A DNA stretch of 5,554 nucleotides from an uncultured Bacteroidales bacterium (GCA_903917425.1 CAIXAQ010000469.1:1-5554), one strand, 5' to 3'. Counted from the first letter of the stretch, positions 1-5,554 are shown. Numbers and translations: made by a program. The notes: generated by a model from the letters alone, not told the origin.

Positions 1-31
1 CAAATATTAATCGGTTAAAAGATTTTTTCAG

Positions 32-50
32 TAGGTTTGCTTTAAATTTG
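32..50 (+). promoter_or_regulatory. Possible Bacteroidota -7 elements upstream of the ammonia-lyase
   Basis: Two octamers, TAGGTTTG (32-39) and TAAATTTG (43-50), fit the TAnnTTTG -7 consensus of the primary sigma factor in Bacteroidota. The expected -33 TTTG/TTG element about 20 bases upstream of each is not visible; the region is only A/T-rich with a T-run at 24-29. If either is used, the 15-bp repeats and most or all of the 8-bp array would lie inside a 5' untranslated leader of about 260-280 nt. Such octamers arise by chance in AT-rich DNA, and the second overlaps the first repeat unit of the neighbouring array, so this is weak. Confidence 0.2.
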
Positions 51-108
51 AAAATGCGATAATGTGGTAATGTGATAATGCGATAATTTGAAAATTTGAA
101 AATGAGCG
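45..108. repeat. 8-bp-period tandem array (AATKYGAW-like)
   Basis: The sequence reads as successive octamers from base 45: AATTTGAA, AATGCGAT, AATGTGGT, AATGTGAT, AATGCGAT, AATTTGAA, AATTTGAA, then a decayed AATGAGCG. Every unit starts AAT, and position 6 is G in seven of the eight units. Two unit variants, AATTTGAA and AATGYGAT, are interspersed. The array is AT-rich and non-coding. An open frame on the minus strand runs through it only because the period and composition avoid stop codons. Similar short AT-rich minisatellites are common between genes in Bacteroidota; no function is known to me. Confidence 0.75.
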
Positions 109-143
109 GTATGGGCGAGGTTCAAATAAATCATCGGATTAAA

Positions 144-263
144 ACCCCTCGCCTTGTCGCCCCTCGCCTTGTCGCCCCTCGCCTTGTCACCCCTCGCCTT
201 GTCACCCCTCGCCTTGTCACCCCTCACCTTGTCACCCTTCACCCTTTCACCCTTCACCTTGTC
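144..263. repeat. 15-bp-period tandem array, eight units, upstream of hutH
   Basis: Eight consecutive 15-base units with consensus RCCCCTCGCCTTGTC start at 144, 159, 174, 189, 204, 219, 234 and 249. A ninth, degenerate unit begins at 264 (GCCCCTCATCCAACC). Units 1-5 differ only at the first base (A or G). Unit 6 has CACC for CGCC, and units 7-8 carry CCC in place of CCCC, so decay increases toward the gene. Because 15 is a multiple of three, both strands show artefactual open frames (a repeated GDKAR peptide on the minus strand). These are low-complexity products with no sign of being genes. The array ends 55 bases before the hutH start and may be transcribed as part of its leader. Confidence 0.9.
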
Positions 264-264
264 G

Positions 265-309
265 CCCCTCATCCAACCCCCAAACCCCAAACCCCTAAAA
301 ACCAACCCC
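265..309 (-). other. C-run tract, candidate G-quadruplex on the minus strand
   Basis: On the + strand, runs of four or five C occur at 265-268, 277-281, 285-288, 292-295 and 306-309, with AAA spacers between the central three. The minus strand therefore carries G4, G4, G4, G5 with two three-base loops and one ten-base loop, which meets the usual pattern for intramolecular G-quadruplex formation apart from the longer loop. The tract ends ten bases before the hutH ATG and continues the ladder of C4 runs in the adjacent 15-bp array. The G-rich strand would be the template for hutH transcription, so the mRNA would be C-rich. Whether it folds in the cell is unknown. Confidence 0.45.
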
Positions 310-318
310 TAACAAACC

Positions 319-1842
319 ATGACACTAATCATCACAGGCCAGGGCCTGACCATCGAAAATGTAGTCAATGTTGCACGCAACCGCCAGAAAGTGGAATTGC
401 ATCCCGAAGCTTTGAGCAGGATTGTTGCCTGCCGCGCCATGCTCGAACGCAAGATTGATGCTCACGAAATCATGTATGGAGTTAACACGGGTATTGGCGA
501 ATTTTCGGAGGTTGTTCTGAACGACGACCAGGTGAAAGATTTTCAGAAATACCTTATATATAACCATGCTGCAGGCATTGGCGATCCCATGCCCGAAGAA
601 TATGTCCGCGGTGCCATGCTCGGACGCATCAACGTGCATGCGCATGGCAATTCGGGTTGCAGACCTGAGATTACCCAAACGCTTGTCGAAATGCTGAATA
701 AAGGCGTAACTCCATTCGTTTGCCAGAAAGGTTCCGTGGGTGCTTGCGGCGACCTGGCTCCCATGTCGCAGATCGCGCTGCTACTTATGGGTGAAGGGAA
801 AGCCTATTTCGAAGGCGAACTGCTCGATGGTAAAATTGTCATGGACAAAGCAGGAATACCTATTCCCGGGCTTATGGCGCGCGATGGACTGGCAACCATC
901 AATGGATCTAACGTGCTCACCGCCATGAGTGCCATTTTCCTGGTCGATGCCAATAATTTCCTGAAACAGGCCGAAATCGCAGCTGCTATGTCGCTCGAAG
1001 CATTGAAAGCAAACATGAAACCCTACGATTCGAGAATACACGAAGTGCGTGGATTTGCAGGTGCTGTGCGCAGTGCCGAAGCCATACGTAAAATGGTTTC
1101 GGGTGGCGATTTATCCGAAGGCCGCGTAAAATGCAAGGTTCAGGATGCTTACAGTATGCGTTCCACACCACAGGTTATAGGCGCTGCTCATGACGCGCTT
1201 AAATATGCACGCTCTCAAGTCGAGATTGAGTTGAATGGAGTTGGCGATAATCCCATATTTTTCCCTGAAGAAAACATGCAGCTTTCAGGTGCTAATTTCC
1301 AGGGATCACCGGTTTCGGTCCCTATGGATATGGCAGGAATGGTAATTACCATGGTTTGCGTAATGAGCGAACGCCGCATGAACCGCCTCAACAACCCGGC
1401 ATTAAGCGTCGGCTTGCCTGCATTTTTAACAAAAGGTGCCGGCATGTTCTCAGGACTTATGCTGAGCCAATATACTGCTGACATGCAGATAGTTGAACAG
1501 CGTATTTTATCAGCACCAGCCTGTATACAATCCATTCCGGCGGCAGCCGACCAGGAAGATTTTGTAAGCATGGGCATGAATACCGCCATTAAAAATTTCC
1601 AGATCATGGATAATGCCTATGGAATACTGGGTATCGAACTGATGGCGGCCGCCCAGGCTCTTGACTTCCGCGAATATGCTTTTGGTGCCGGAGTAACTAA
1701 AGCCAAGGAAGTAATCCGCCGTTATGTTGATTTCCTGGAAATTGACCGTCCTTTGTACAACGACCACAATGCCATGAAGGCATTGGTAAAATCGTGCGAA
1801 ATACTTGAAGAAGTTGAAAAAGTTACCGGATGCCTGGGGTAG
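319..1842 (+). CDS. hutH: Histidine ammonia-lyase-like MIO-family aromatic amino acid lyase
   Basis: This 507-residue protein matches the usual length of bacterial HutH (about 510). HutH is a cytoplasmic homotetramer that converts L-histidine to trans-urocanate and ammonia. Residues known to be catalytic in Pseudomonas putida HutH line up almost without gaps: Tyr53 (YGVNTGIG), His83 (NHAAGIG), Asn195 (TINGS), Gln275, Tyr278 and Arg281 (QDAYSMR), Phe327 (ANFQG) and Glu413 (QEDFVSM). The HutH-like RIHEVRG motif is also present. The cofactor triad at 142-144 is Ala-Cys-Gly (codon 143 is TGC at 745-747), not the canonical Ala-Ser-Gly. A cysteine mutant at this position in P. putida HutH is known to still form active enzyme, so activity is plausible. 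Other changes near the pocket (Asn82, Gln328, Phe415 where HutH usually has Ser, His, His) leave substrate identity open: histidine, tyrosine or another aromatic amino acid. The ATG at 319 fits the family N-terminus. There is no Shine-Dalgarno sequence. The gene looks GC-richer than its neighbours, and no other hut gene is adjacent. Family assignment is firm; histidine specificity is not. Confidence 0.9.
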   Translation: MTLIITGQGLTIENVVNVARNRQKVELHPEALSRIVACRAMLERKIDAHEIMYGVNTGIGEFSEVVLNDDQVKDFQKYLIYNHAAGIGDPMPEEYVRGAMLGRINVHAHGNSGCRPEITQTLVEMLNKGVTPFVCQKGSVGACGDLAPMSQIALLLMGEGKAYFEGELLDGKIVMDKAGIPIPGLMARDGLATINGSNVLTAMSAIFLVDANNFLKQAEIAAAMSLEALKANMKPYDSRIHEVRGFAGAVRSAEAIRKMVSGGDLSEGRVKCKVQDAYSMRSTPQVIGAAHDALKYARSQVEIELNGVGDNPIFFPEENMQLSGANFQGSPVSVPMDMAGMVITMVCVMSERRMNRLNNPALSVGLPAFLTKGAGMFSGLMLSQYTADMQIVEQRILSAPACIQSIPAAADQEDFVSMGMNTAIKNFQIMDNAYGILGIELMAAAQALDFREYAFGAGVTKAKEVIRRYVDFLEIDRPLYNDHNAMKALVKSCEILEEVEKVTGCLG

Positions 1843-2039
1843 AGATAAGCGTAAATGGGCTAATGCTAAATTAAGTCAATGTACAGATGTTCATTTTGAA
1901 AAGTTGATAGTAAAAGCCAAAATACTGTGCAATGACACATAATCAACAATTACTGTCAATGTTCAGCTTTAAACATAGTTACTAATACGCTTATTGTTCA
2001 CCCTATGATATTTATTTTATTCAAAAAACATTAAAAATA
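1843..2039. other. Intergenic spacer with a 12-bp direct repeat
   Basis: This 197-base AT-rich spacer lies between the lyase and the AlbA/GHKL gene. It holds GTCAATGTACAG (1875-1886) and GTCAATGTTCAG (1955-1966), an 11/12 match whose starts are 80 bases apart. It also holds a weak inverted repeat, TGTG(1926-1929)-six bases-CACA(1936-1939). I see no hairpin followed by a T-run that would serve as a terminator for the lyase, and no TAnnTTTG promoter element for the next gene, although one or both must exist. The direct repeat could be an operator or chance. Confidence 0.4.
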
Positions 2040-3410
2040 TTGACAAGCCAAGAGATAAAAGATATTGTAAGCAGTGGTGAAGGTTACAACGCTGAGTTTA
2101 AAGTTCGGATACCTCAAAAGGTAAAAGAACTTACGGAAGAAGTGTGCGCTTTAGCAAATTCTGCCGGTGGTGTTGTTTTGATTGGTGTTGATGACCATAA
2201 TACAATCAAGGGCATCACTATTGATAATGCTAAACGGTCGGCCATTCAAAACTCTCTTGGAGAAATAACACCGGCTTTATACTGTAAACTTGAAATTGTG
2301 AATATAGATGGTCTCAATGTTGCTGTTTTGGAGATTCCATCAGGTAAAAACAAGCCCTATGTTCTTTCGGGCGCAATCTATGTAAGGGTGGGTCCCAATA
2401 CACAAAAACTCACTACTGCCGCCGAAATGCGTGATTTTTTTCAGCAAACAGATAAACTCTATTTTGATGAAACCGTTTGCACCACATTCGACGTTTCCAC
2501 CCAAATTGACCCGTTGAACTTTAAAGTATTCCGCACAGAAGCCAATATTCATGCATCAATTACGGATCAGCAGATATTACAAAATCTGCAACTCTTCGTT
2601 GACGATGGCCATTTCAAAAGTGGAGCGGTGCTGTTTTTCGGCGAACATCCTGAAACTTTTTATGAACAGGCGATTATCCGATGCATCAGGTTTGATGGAA
2701 ATGATAAGCGCTTCATTTCTGATGATAAAAAATACGGAGGACCTGTTTTTCAACAATATCTGCAAGCCAAAGATTGGCTTAGGGGGAAATTAAATATTGC
2801 ATACGATATTGAAGGACAAGGCGGAGGAGCACGTAAAGAGAATTGGGAAATACCCGAAACTGTCTTTAGGGAGGCAATCATTAACTCACTTTCACATCGC
2901 GATTATTATGAGAAAGGAGCTGTAACCACCATCGAAGTATTTGACGACAGGGTGGAAATAACTAACCCTGGTGGTCTGTTAGCTGCAATAGGTAAGGAGT
3001 TCGGGCGTAAAAGCCTTTCAAGGAATCCTTTGGTTTTCGGATTGTTCGAGCGTATGCACCTGGTCGAAAAAGTTGGCTCGGGTATTACACGTATGAAAGA
3101 ATTAATGGTAGGAAATGGGCTTCAGGCACCTGAATATCGGATGGAGGGAATGTTTACCATTATTCTGAAACGCCCGCTTGCCTTTGCACCAAAAACAATT
3201 GATTCTGTTACTCTAAGTGAAAACCAGTTGCATATCCTGAAACTTATCAGAGAGAATGAATCAATAACTTCATTAAAATTGAGTAAGGCTATTGGCATAA
3301 GTGAAAGAGCGGTGCAGAATAATATCAAAAAGCTTAGACAAAGCGGTGTAATTGAAAGAATTGGCAGCCGAAAAGAAGGAAAATGGAAAGTACTATTGGA
3401 ATTCCTATAA
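2040..3410 (+). CDS. AlbA_2 (Schlafen-like) / GHKL ATPase / winged-helix protein
   Basis: The 456-residue protein has the three-part layout of putative transcriptional regulators often annotated as RecG-related helicases, although it has no helicase motifs. Residues ~5-125 form an AlbA_2/Schlafen domain: E14-x4-E19-F-K21, then LANSAGGVVLIGVDD (38-52) and YVRVG. A linker with the characteristic GAVLFFG segment follows. Residues ~265-370 resemble the GHKL ATPase-like domain (PF13749 type): N-box-like E278-A-I-I-N282 in a SLSHRDYY context, FDDRVEITNPGGL (301-313) and GSGITRM (346-352). Residues ~392-456 form a winged helix (LKLSKAIGISERAVQNNIKKLRQSGVI). Cytoplasmic, probably nucleic-acid binding; target unknown. 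The start is TTG: the frame is open from 1986, the only earlier options are ATT codons, and the first in-frame ATG lies about 130 codons inside, past the AlbA_2 domain. The TTG places E14 at the position expected for the domain. The gene stands alone, and its stop codon falls within the first unit of a tandem array. Confidence 0.9.
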   Translation: MTSQEIKDIVSSGEGYNAEFKVRIPQKVKELTEEVCALANSAGGVVLIGVDDHNTIKGITIDNAKRSAIQNSLGEITPALYCKLEIVNIDGLNVAVLEIPSGKNKPYVLSGAIYVRVGPNTQKLTTAAEMRDFFQQTDKLYFDETVCTTFDVSTQIDPLNFKVFRTEANIHASITDQQILQNLQLFVDDGHFKSGAVLFFGEHPETFYEQAIIRCIRFDGNDKRFISDDKKYGGPVFQQYLQAKDWLRGKLNIAYDIEGQGGGARKENWEIPETVFREAIINSLSHRDYYEKGAVTTIEVFDDRVEITNPGGLLAAIGKEFGRKSLSRNPLVFGLFERMHLVEKVGSGITRMKELMVGNGLQAPEYRMEGMFTIILKRPLAFAPKTIDSVTLSENQLHILKLIRENESITSLKLSKAIGISERAVQNNIKKLRQSGVIERIGSRKEGKWKVLLEFL

Positions 3411-3478
3411 GATTCGTAAAAAGTTCGTATAAGATTCGTATAAGATTCGTATAAGGTTCGTATAAGGTTCGTATAAGG
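3402..3478. repeat. 11-bp-period tandem array, seven units, overlapping a stop codon
   Basis: Seven head-to-tail 11-base units with consensus TTCGTATAAGR start at 3402, 3413, 3424, 3435, 3446, 3457 and 3468. Unit 1 (TTCCTATAAGA) has one C/G change and contains the last two codons (TTC CTA) and the TAA stop of the AlbA/GHKL gene. Unit 2 (TTCGTAAAAAG) is divergent. Units 3-4 end in AAGA and units 5-7 in AAGG, a stepwise pattern consistent with recent local duplication from the distal end. The period is close to one helical turn of DNA and is not a multiple of three. No hairpin is evident, so it does not look like an intrinsic terminator. Its function is unknown. Confidence 0.9.
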
Positions 3479-3902
3479 TTGACTAATAGTTCAATAATAG
3501 GTTACAAAAGTAAGTCATTTACAACATTTTAAGGTGCTTAAAAATATTTTCAGACACAATTGCTGGAGAAAAAAAGATAAATTTGGTCCTGAAACATATA
3601 ACCTGCATTATTCATGCGTTAGAAAAGTAAAAAGTTTAAAGTCAGGCAGTTGCAAATCAATTTCATTATTTATTTGCATAGATTTTTTTATGATTGTTTT
3701 TCGTAAAGTTCTGACCCTTTAATCTTTAGCCTTTGTCTTTTTAAAAGTTTATGAATCATTCAGAATAGGAAGAGTGCCGGAGCAGTGATAGTCAGCAATT
3801 CCCTTATTTAACAAGTCCCAGGGTCCATGAATAATGAAGAAGCTTACGTTTTATAATGCCTCTTAAAATACCTTTAACACTGACAGATAATATCTTATAA
3901 AA
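3479..3902. other. Non-coding intergenic region
   Basis: These 424 bases hold no gene I can support. A 62-codon open frame from a GTG at 3534 has a cysteine- and lysine-rich sequence with no domain-like features and is best read as chance. A TAAATTTG octamer at 3578-3585 fits the Bacteroidota -7 consensus, but it lies more than 300 bases from the next start and lacks a correctly spaced -33 element. The region is AT-rich throughout. The 3' half presumably carries the promoter of the membrane-protein gene at 3903, but I cannot place it. Confidence 0.5.
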
Positions 3903-4340
3903 ATGGAAGAACAACAGCAACTCCCACCAAAAGAAGCAATACCCAATCTGGTGTTGCTTAAAATCCTGTGTGTCTTCACTTTCGTTGGAAGCGGATTGGG
4001 CTTTTTATCCTATGGCATCATCGGGCTGGTACATACTTATTTCTCGAATAATTTAGCCCTGATCCCTGATGAGCAAAACAGGGAATTGATAGAATTGATG
4101 CTGTCGGCAGGCAGAATCTTCTTTTTTCTGAATGCCATTTTATATGGAGTTTCTTTTGCCGGTGCCCTGCTATTATGGCGGATGCAAAAAGTGGGGTTTC
4201 ACTTTTATGCAGCTTCACAAATCCTGCTGTTAATATTACCTATGGCATTTATAAAAGGTTTTCCGATGCCCGGAACCAACATTTTCCTGTCGTTGGTTTT
4301 CATCTGGGGATACAGCGGATTTCTCAAATACATGAAATAA
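3903..4340 (+). CDS. Small four-helix integral membrane protein, function unknown
   Basis: The 145-residue protein begins with a short polar, glutamine-rich stretch (MEEQQQLPPKEAIP) and then has four hydrophobic segments suited to spanning the inner membrane: roughly residues 17-43, 72-92, 99-117 and 125-141. A 25-residue polar loop with acidic residues (about 47-71) separates the first two. The C-terminus is short and basic (LKYMK). The first helix has a glycine-rich VGSGLGFLSYG run, a style common in small uncharacterised Bacteroidota membrane proteins. There are no catalytic or metal-binding motifs. The ATG at 3903 follows an A-rich leader (CTTATAAAA) with no Shine-Dalgarno sequence, as is usual in this phylum. 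The exported-protein gene starts 60 bases downstream on the same strand, so the two could share a transcript. I do not recognise a named family. Confidence 0.8.
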   Translation: MEEQQQLPPKEAIPNLVLLKILCVFTFVGSGLGFLSYGIIGLVHTYFSNNLALIPDEQNRELIELMLSAGRIFFFLNAILYGVSFAGALLLWRMQKVGFHFYAASQILLLILPMAFIKGFPMPGTNIFLSLVFIWGYSGFLKYMK

Positions 4341-4400
4341 GGTATTTTTTGGATGCATTGAATATCATGCAGTTATACTAATTTTTTAAATAATTACCCG

Positions 4401-5459
4401 ATGAAGGGAAAAAACTCACTTGCCATATTTTTTATTTTGTTTTTTATTGGAACTGCATTTTCGCAGACGATTAATAAACCGTCCTATATCATTAAACAAA
4501 CAGATACGATATATGGCATTGGTTATATGGGCAAAAACCAGCAATACATTAAGTTTAAAAGCAATTATGCTGCCAATTTCATAAAAATTCTGCCAGAGGA
4601 AATTGATGCCTTCAGGATTATAGGTGGCCGGTATTTTATTTCGCAACAGGTAGTTGAGTACAACAAAAAGCTGAATTGGTACTTTCTTGAATTTCTGGTA
4701 GATGGTGAAATTGATTTGTATTCGATAACTGATTTTGGCCGGTTTTTTATTAAAAAGGATGATGGAAAACTCGTTGAACTGAAGGACAATGTCGAAAACA
4801 TCACCACTATTGGCGGATCAAAATACCTGAAAAAAGACAAAAGGTATTTGGGCGTGATGAAGTTGTATATGGAGGATGCTCCTGCCCTTTTTCCGGAAAT
4901 TGATAAAATAGACAGGCTTAAACAGGCCGACCTGGTAAAACTTTCGGTTGACTACCATAAAGCCGTATGCAACGACCATGAGTGCGTCAATTACACGAAA
5001 GACGTTCCCAAAGTCGCGTATAAAATGGAAGTTCTTTCCGGCTTTAACCACCACAACAAAGAATATACACCTCAATTCGGGCTACTGTTCCATGTAGGCC
5101 GGCCATTACGGAACGAACGATTGTATGTAAAAACAGGCTTGATATATTCGGCAAGGAATTATGGAAGACAAGATTTGAACCACCCAACCCAATACAATAT
5201 TAAAATCCCTTTAAGCTTCGAATATATTTTTGGCAAAAAAGCCTTTAAACCACTAATAGCCATCGGTTGTCCGACGGGTATTTATCCGATCGTTTCACTG
5301 CAGGGAGGTTTAATTGTTTCTGTTACCCCAGGGTTTGAGTTAAGCATGAGCGGCTCGGTTGATGGAATATTGGGCTTGTTGGCAGGCTATCATCCAAAAT
5401 TCTATAACAATGATTTTGGACATACGATTAATTTTGGGCTTATTTTCGTTTTTAAATAG
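4401..5459 (+). CDS. Exported protein, probable outer-membrane beta-barrel
   Basis: The 352-residue protein has a clear Sec signal peptide: MKGKN, a hydrophobic core (about residues 7-19), and a likely signal peptidase I site after AFS (residue 21), leaving Gln22 first. There is no lipobox cysteine. Residues ~25-130 look beta-rich (DTIYGIGYMGKNQQYIKF), resembling N-terminal domains of uncharacterised Bacteroidota exported proteins. A helical middle segment (~145-195) contains YLGVMKLYMEDAP, LVKLSVDYHKAVC and two cysteines at 190 and 195. From ~208 to the end, alternating hydrophobic and aromatic strands (QFGLLFHVGRPL, YVKTGLIYSAR, IPLSFEYIFG, NFGLIFVF) suggest a small beta-barrel of the PorT/OmpA-barrel kind, ending FVFK. 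It therefore probably sits in the outer membrane with a periplasmic N-terminal part. The substrate or role is unknown. The gene lies 60 bases after the membrane-protein gene. The barrel call rests on pattern only. Confidence 0.8.
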   Translation: MKGKNSLAIFFILFFIGTAFSQTINKPSYIIKQTDTIYGIGYMGKNQQYIKFKSNYAANFIKILPEEIDAFRIIGGRYFISQQVVEYNKKLNWYFLEFLVDGEIDLYSITDFGRFFIKKDDGKLVELKDNVENITTIGGSKYLKKDKRYLGVMKLYMEDAPALFPEIDKIDRLKQADLVKLSVDYHKAVCNDHECVNYTKDVPKVAYKMEVLSGFNHHNKEYTPQFGLLFHVGRPLRNERLYVKTGLIYSARNYGRQDLNHPTQYNIKIPLSFEYIFGKKAFKPLIAIGCPTGIYPIVSLQGGLIVSVTPGFELSMSGSVDGILGLLAGYHPKFYNNDFGHTINFGLIFVFK

Positions 5460-5539
5460 TCGTTTCGCAAATCCCATTATACCTAACCTGGGCAAGCCAA
5501 AACCAAAAAGAACGCAAAACACATAACATTAAATTAAAA

Positions 5540-5554
5540 ATGAAAAAGTTAGGG
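5540..5554 (+). CDS. Start of a further gene, truncated by the window end
   Basis: An ATG at 5540 follows an AT-rich leader (AACATTAAATTAAAA) typical of Bacteroidota starts, and five codons are visible, reading MKKLG. A Met-Lys-Lys-Leu opening is common in signal peptides, so this may be another exported protein. It begins 80 bases after the preceding gene on the same strand. Nothing more can be said from five codons; it could also be a chance ATG. Confidence 0.45.

Noticed and set aside
144..263. CRISPR array
   Set aside because: The units are contiguous 15-mers with no spacers, and no cas gene is present.
42..305. Minus-strand open frame of 87 codons with repeated GDKAR peptide
   Set aside because: It is made almost wholly of the 15-bp and 8-bp arrays. 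A 15-base period cannot introduce a frame change, so the open frame is a by-product of the repeat. No domain or plausible start signal.
275..313. Telomere-like CCCCAAA repeat suggesting a linear end or eukaryotic DNA
   Set aside because: Only two or three imperfect copies, embedded between bacterial-type features directly in front of a bacterial gene.
96..458. Plus-strand open frame of 120 codons through the repeats into the lyase gene
   Set aside because: It is repeat-derived at the start and then overlaps the lyase out of frame. The lyase frame has clear family motifs.
1215..1607. Minus-strand open frame of 130 codons inside the lyase
   Set aside because: It is a shadow of the lyase reading frame, with no independent evidence of coding.
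2040..3410. RecG helicase
   Set aside because: Proteins of this layout are often labelled this way, but no Walker A/B or other helicase motifs are present; the domains are AlbA_2, GHKL-type ATPase and winged helix.
3402..3478. Intrinsic terminator after the AlbA/GHKL gene
   Set aside because: The units are direct repeats, not inverted, with no GC-rich stem or T-run.
3534..3722. 62-codon open frame from a GTG in the long intergenic region
   Set aside because: No domain-like pattern, AT-driven composition, rare start codon and no neighbour support.

Overview
The window looks like chromosomal DNA from a member of the Bacteroidota (Bacteroidetes), possibly an environmental, Bacteroidales-like lineage. 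The grounds are an AT-rich composition, starts with no Shine-Dalgarno sequence and mostly A-rich leaders, a secreted protein with a Bacteroidota-style signal peptide and beta-rich body, and AT-rich low-complexity minisatellites between genes. This assignment is inference; there is no rRNA or other taxonomic marker here.

Layout, left to right, with all genes on the + strand: (i) 1-318 is a non-coding leader holding an 8-bp-period tandem array (45-108), a 15-bp-period tandem array (144-263) and a C-run tract (265-309) that ends ten bases before a start codon. (ii) 319-1842 encodes a full-length ammonia-lyase of the histidine/phenylalanine/tyrosine (MIO) family, closest in landmarks to HutH, with cysteine instead of serine at the residue that builds the cofactor. 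(iii) 1843-2039 is a plain spacer. (iv) 2040-3410 encodes an AlbA_2 (Schlafen-like) + GHKL ATPase + winged-helix regulator-like protein that starts at TTG. (v) 3402-3478 is an 11-bp-period array of seven units whose first unit contains this gene's stop codon. (vi) 3479-3902 has no recognisable gene. (vii) 3903-4340 encodes a small four-helix membrane protein, and 60 bases later 4401-5459 encodes an exported, probably outer-membrane beta-barrel protein. (viii) The first five codons of another gene appear at 5540-5554.

No pathway links all the genes. The ammonia-lyase has no hutU, hutI or hutG beside it and appears to be a stand-alone gene. The AlbA/GHKL gene is also solitary. The membrane protein and the exported protein may be co-transcribed, but nothing in the sequence shows a shared job. 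No tRNA, rRNA, CRISPR array, transposase, phage gene or clear terminator was found.

The most notable points are the Ala-Cys-Gly MIO triad together with altered pocket residues in the ammonia-lyase, the three minisatellites of different period (8, 15 and 11 bp) in 3.5 kb, the ladder of C-runs (G-runs on the template strand) in front of the lyase, and the Schlafen-type E/E/K/D signature in the AlbA_2 domain. I do not see a convincing new multi-gene system.
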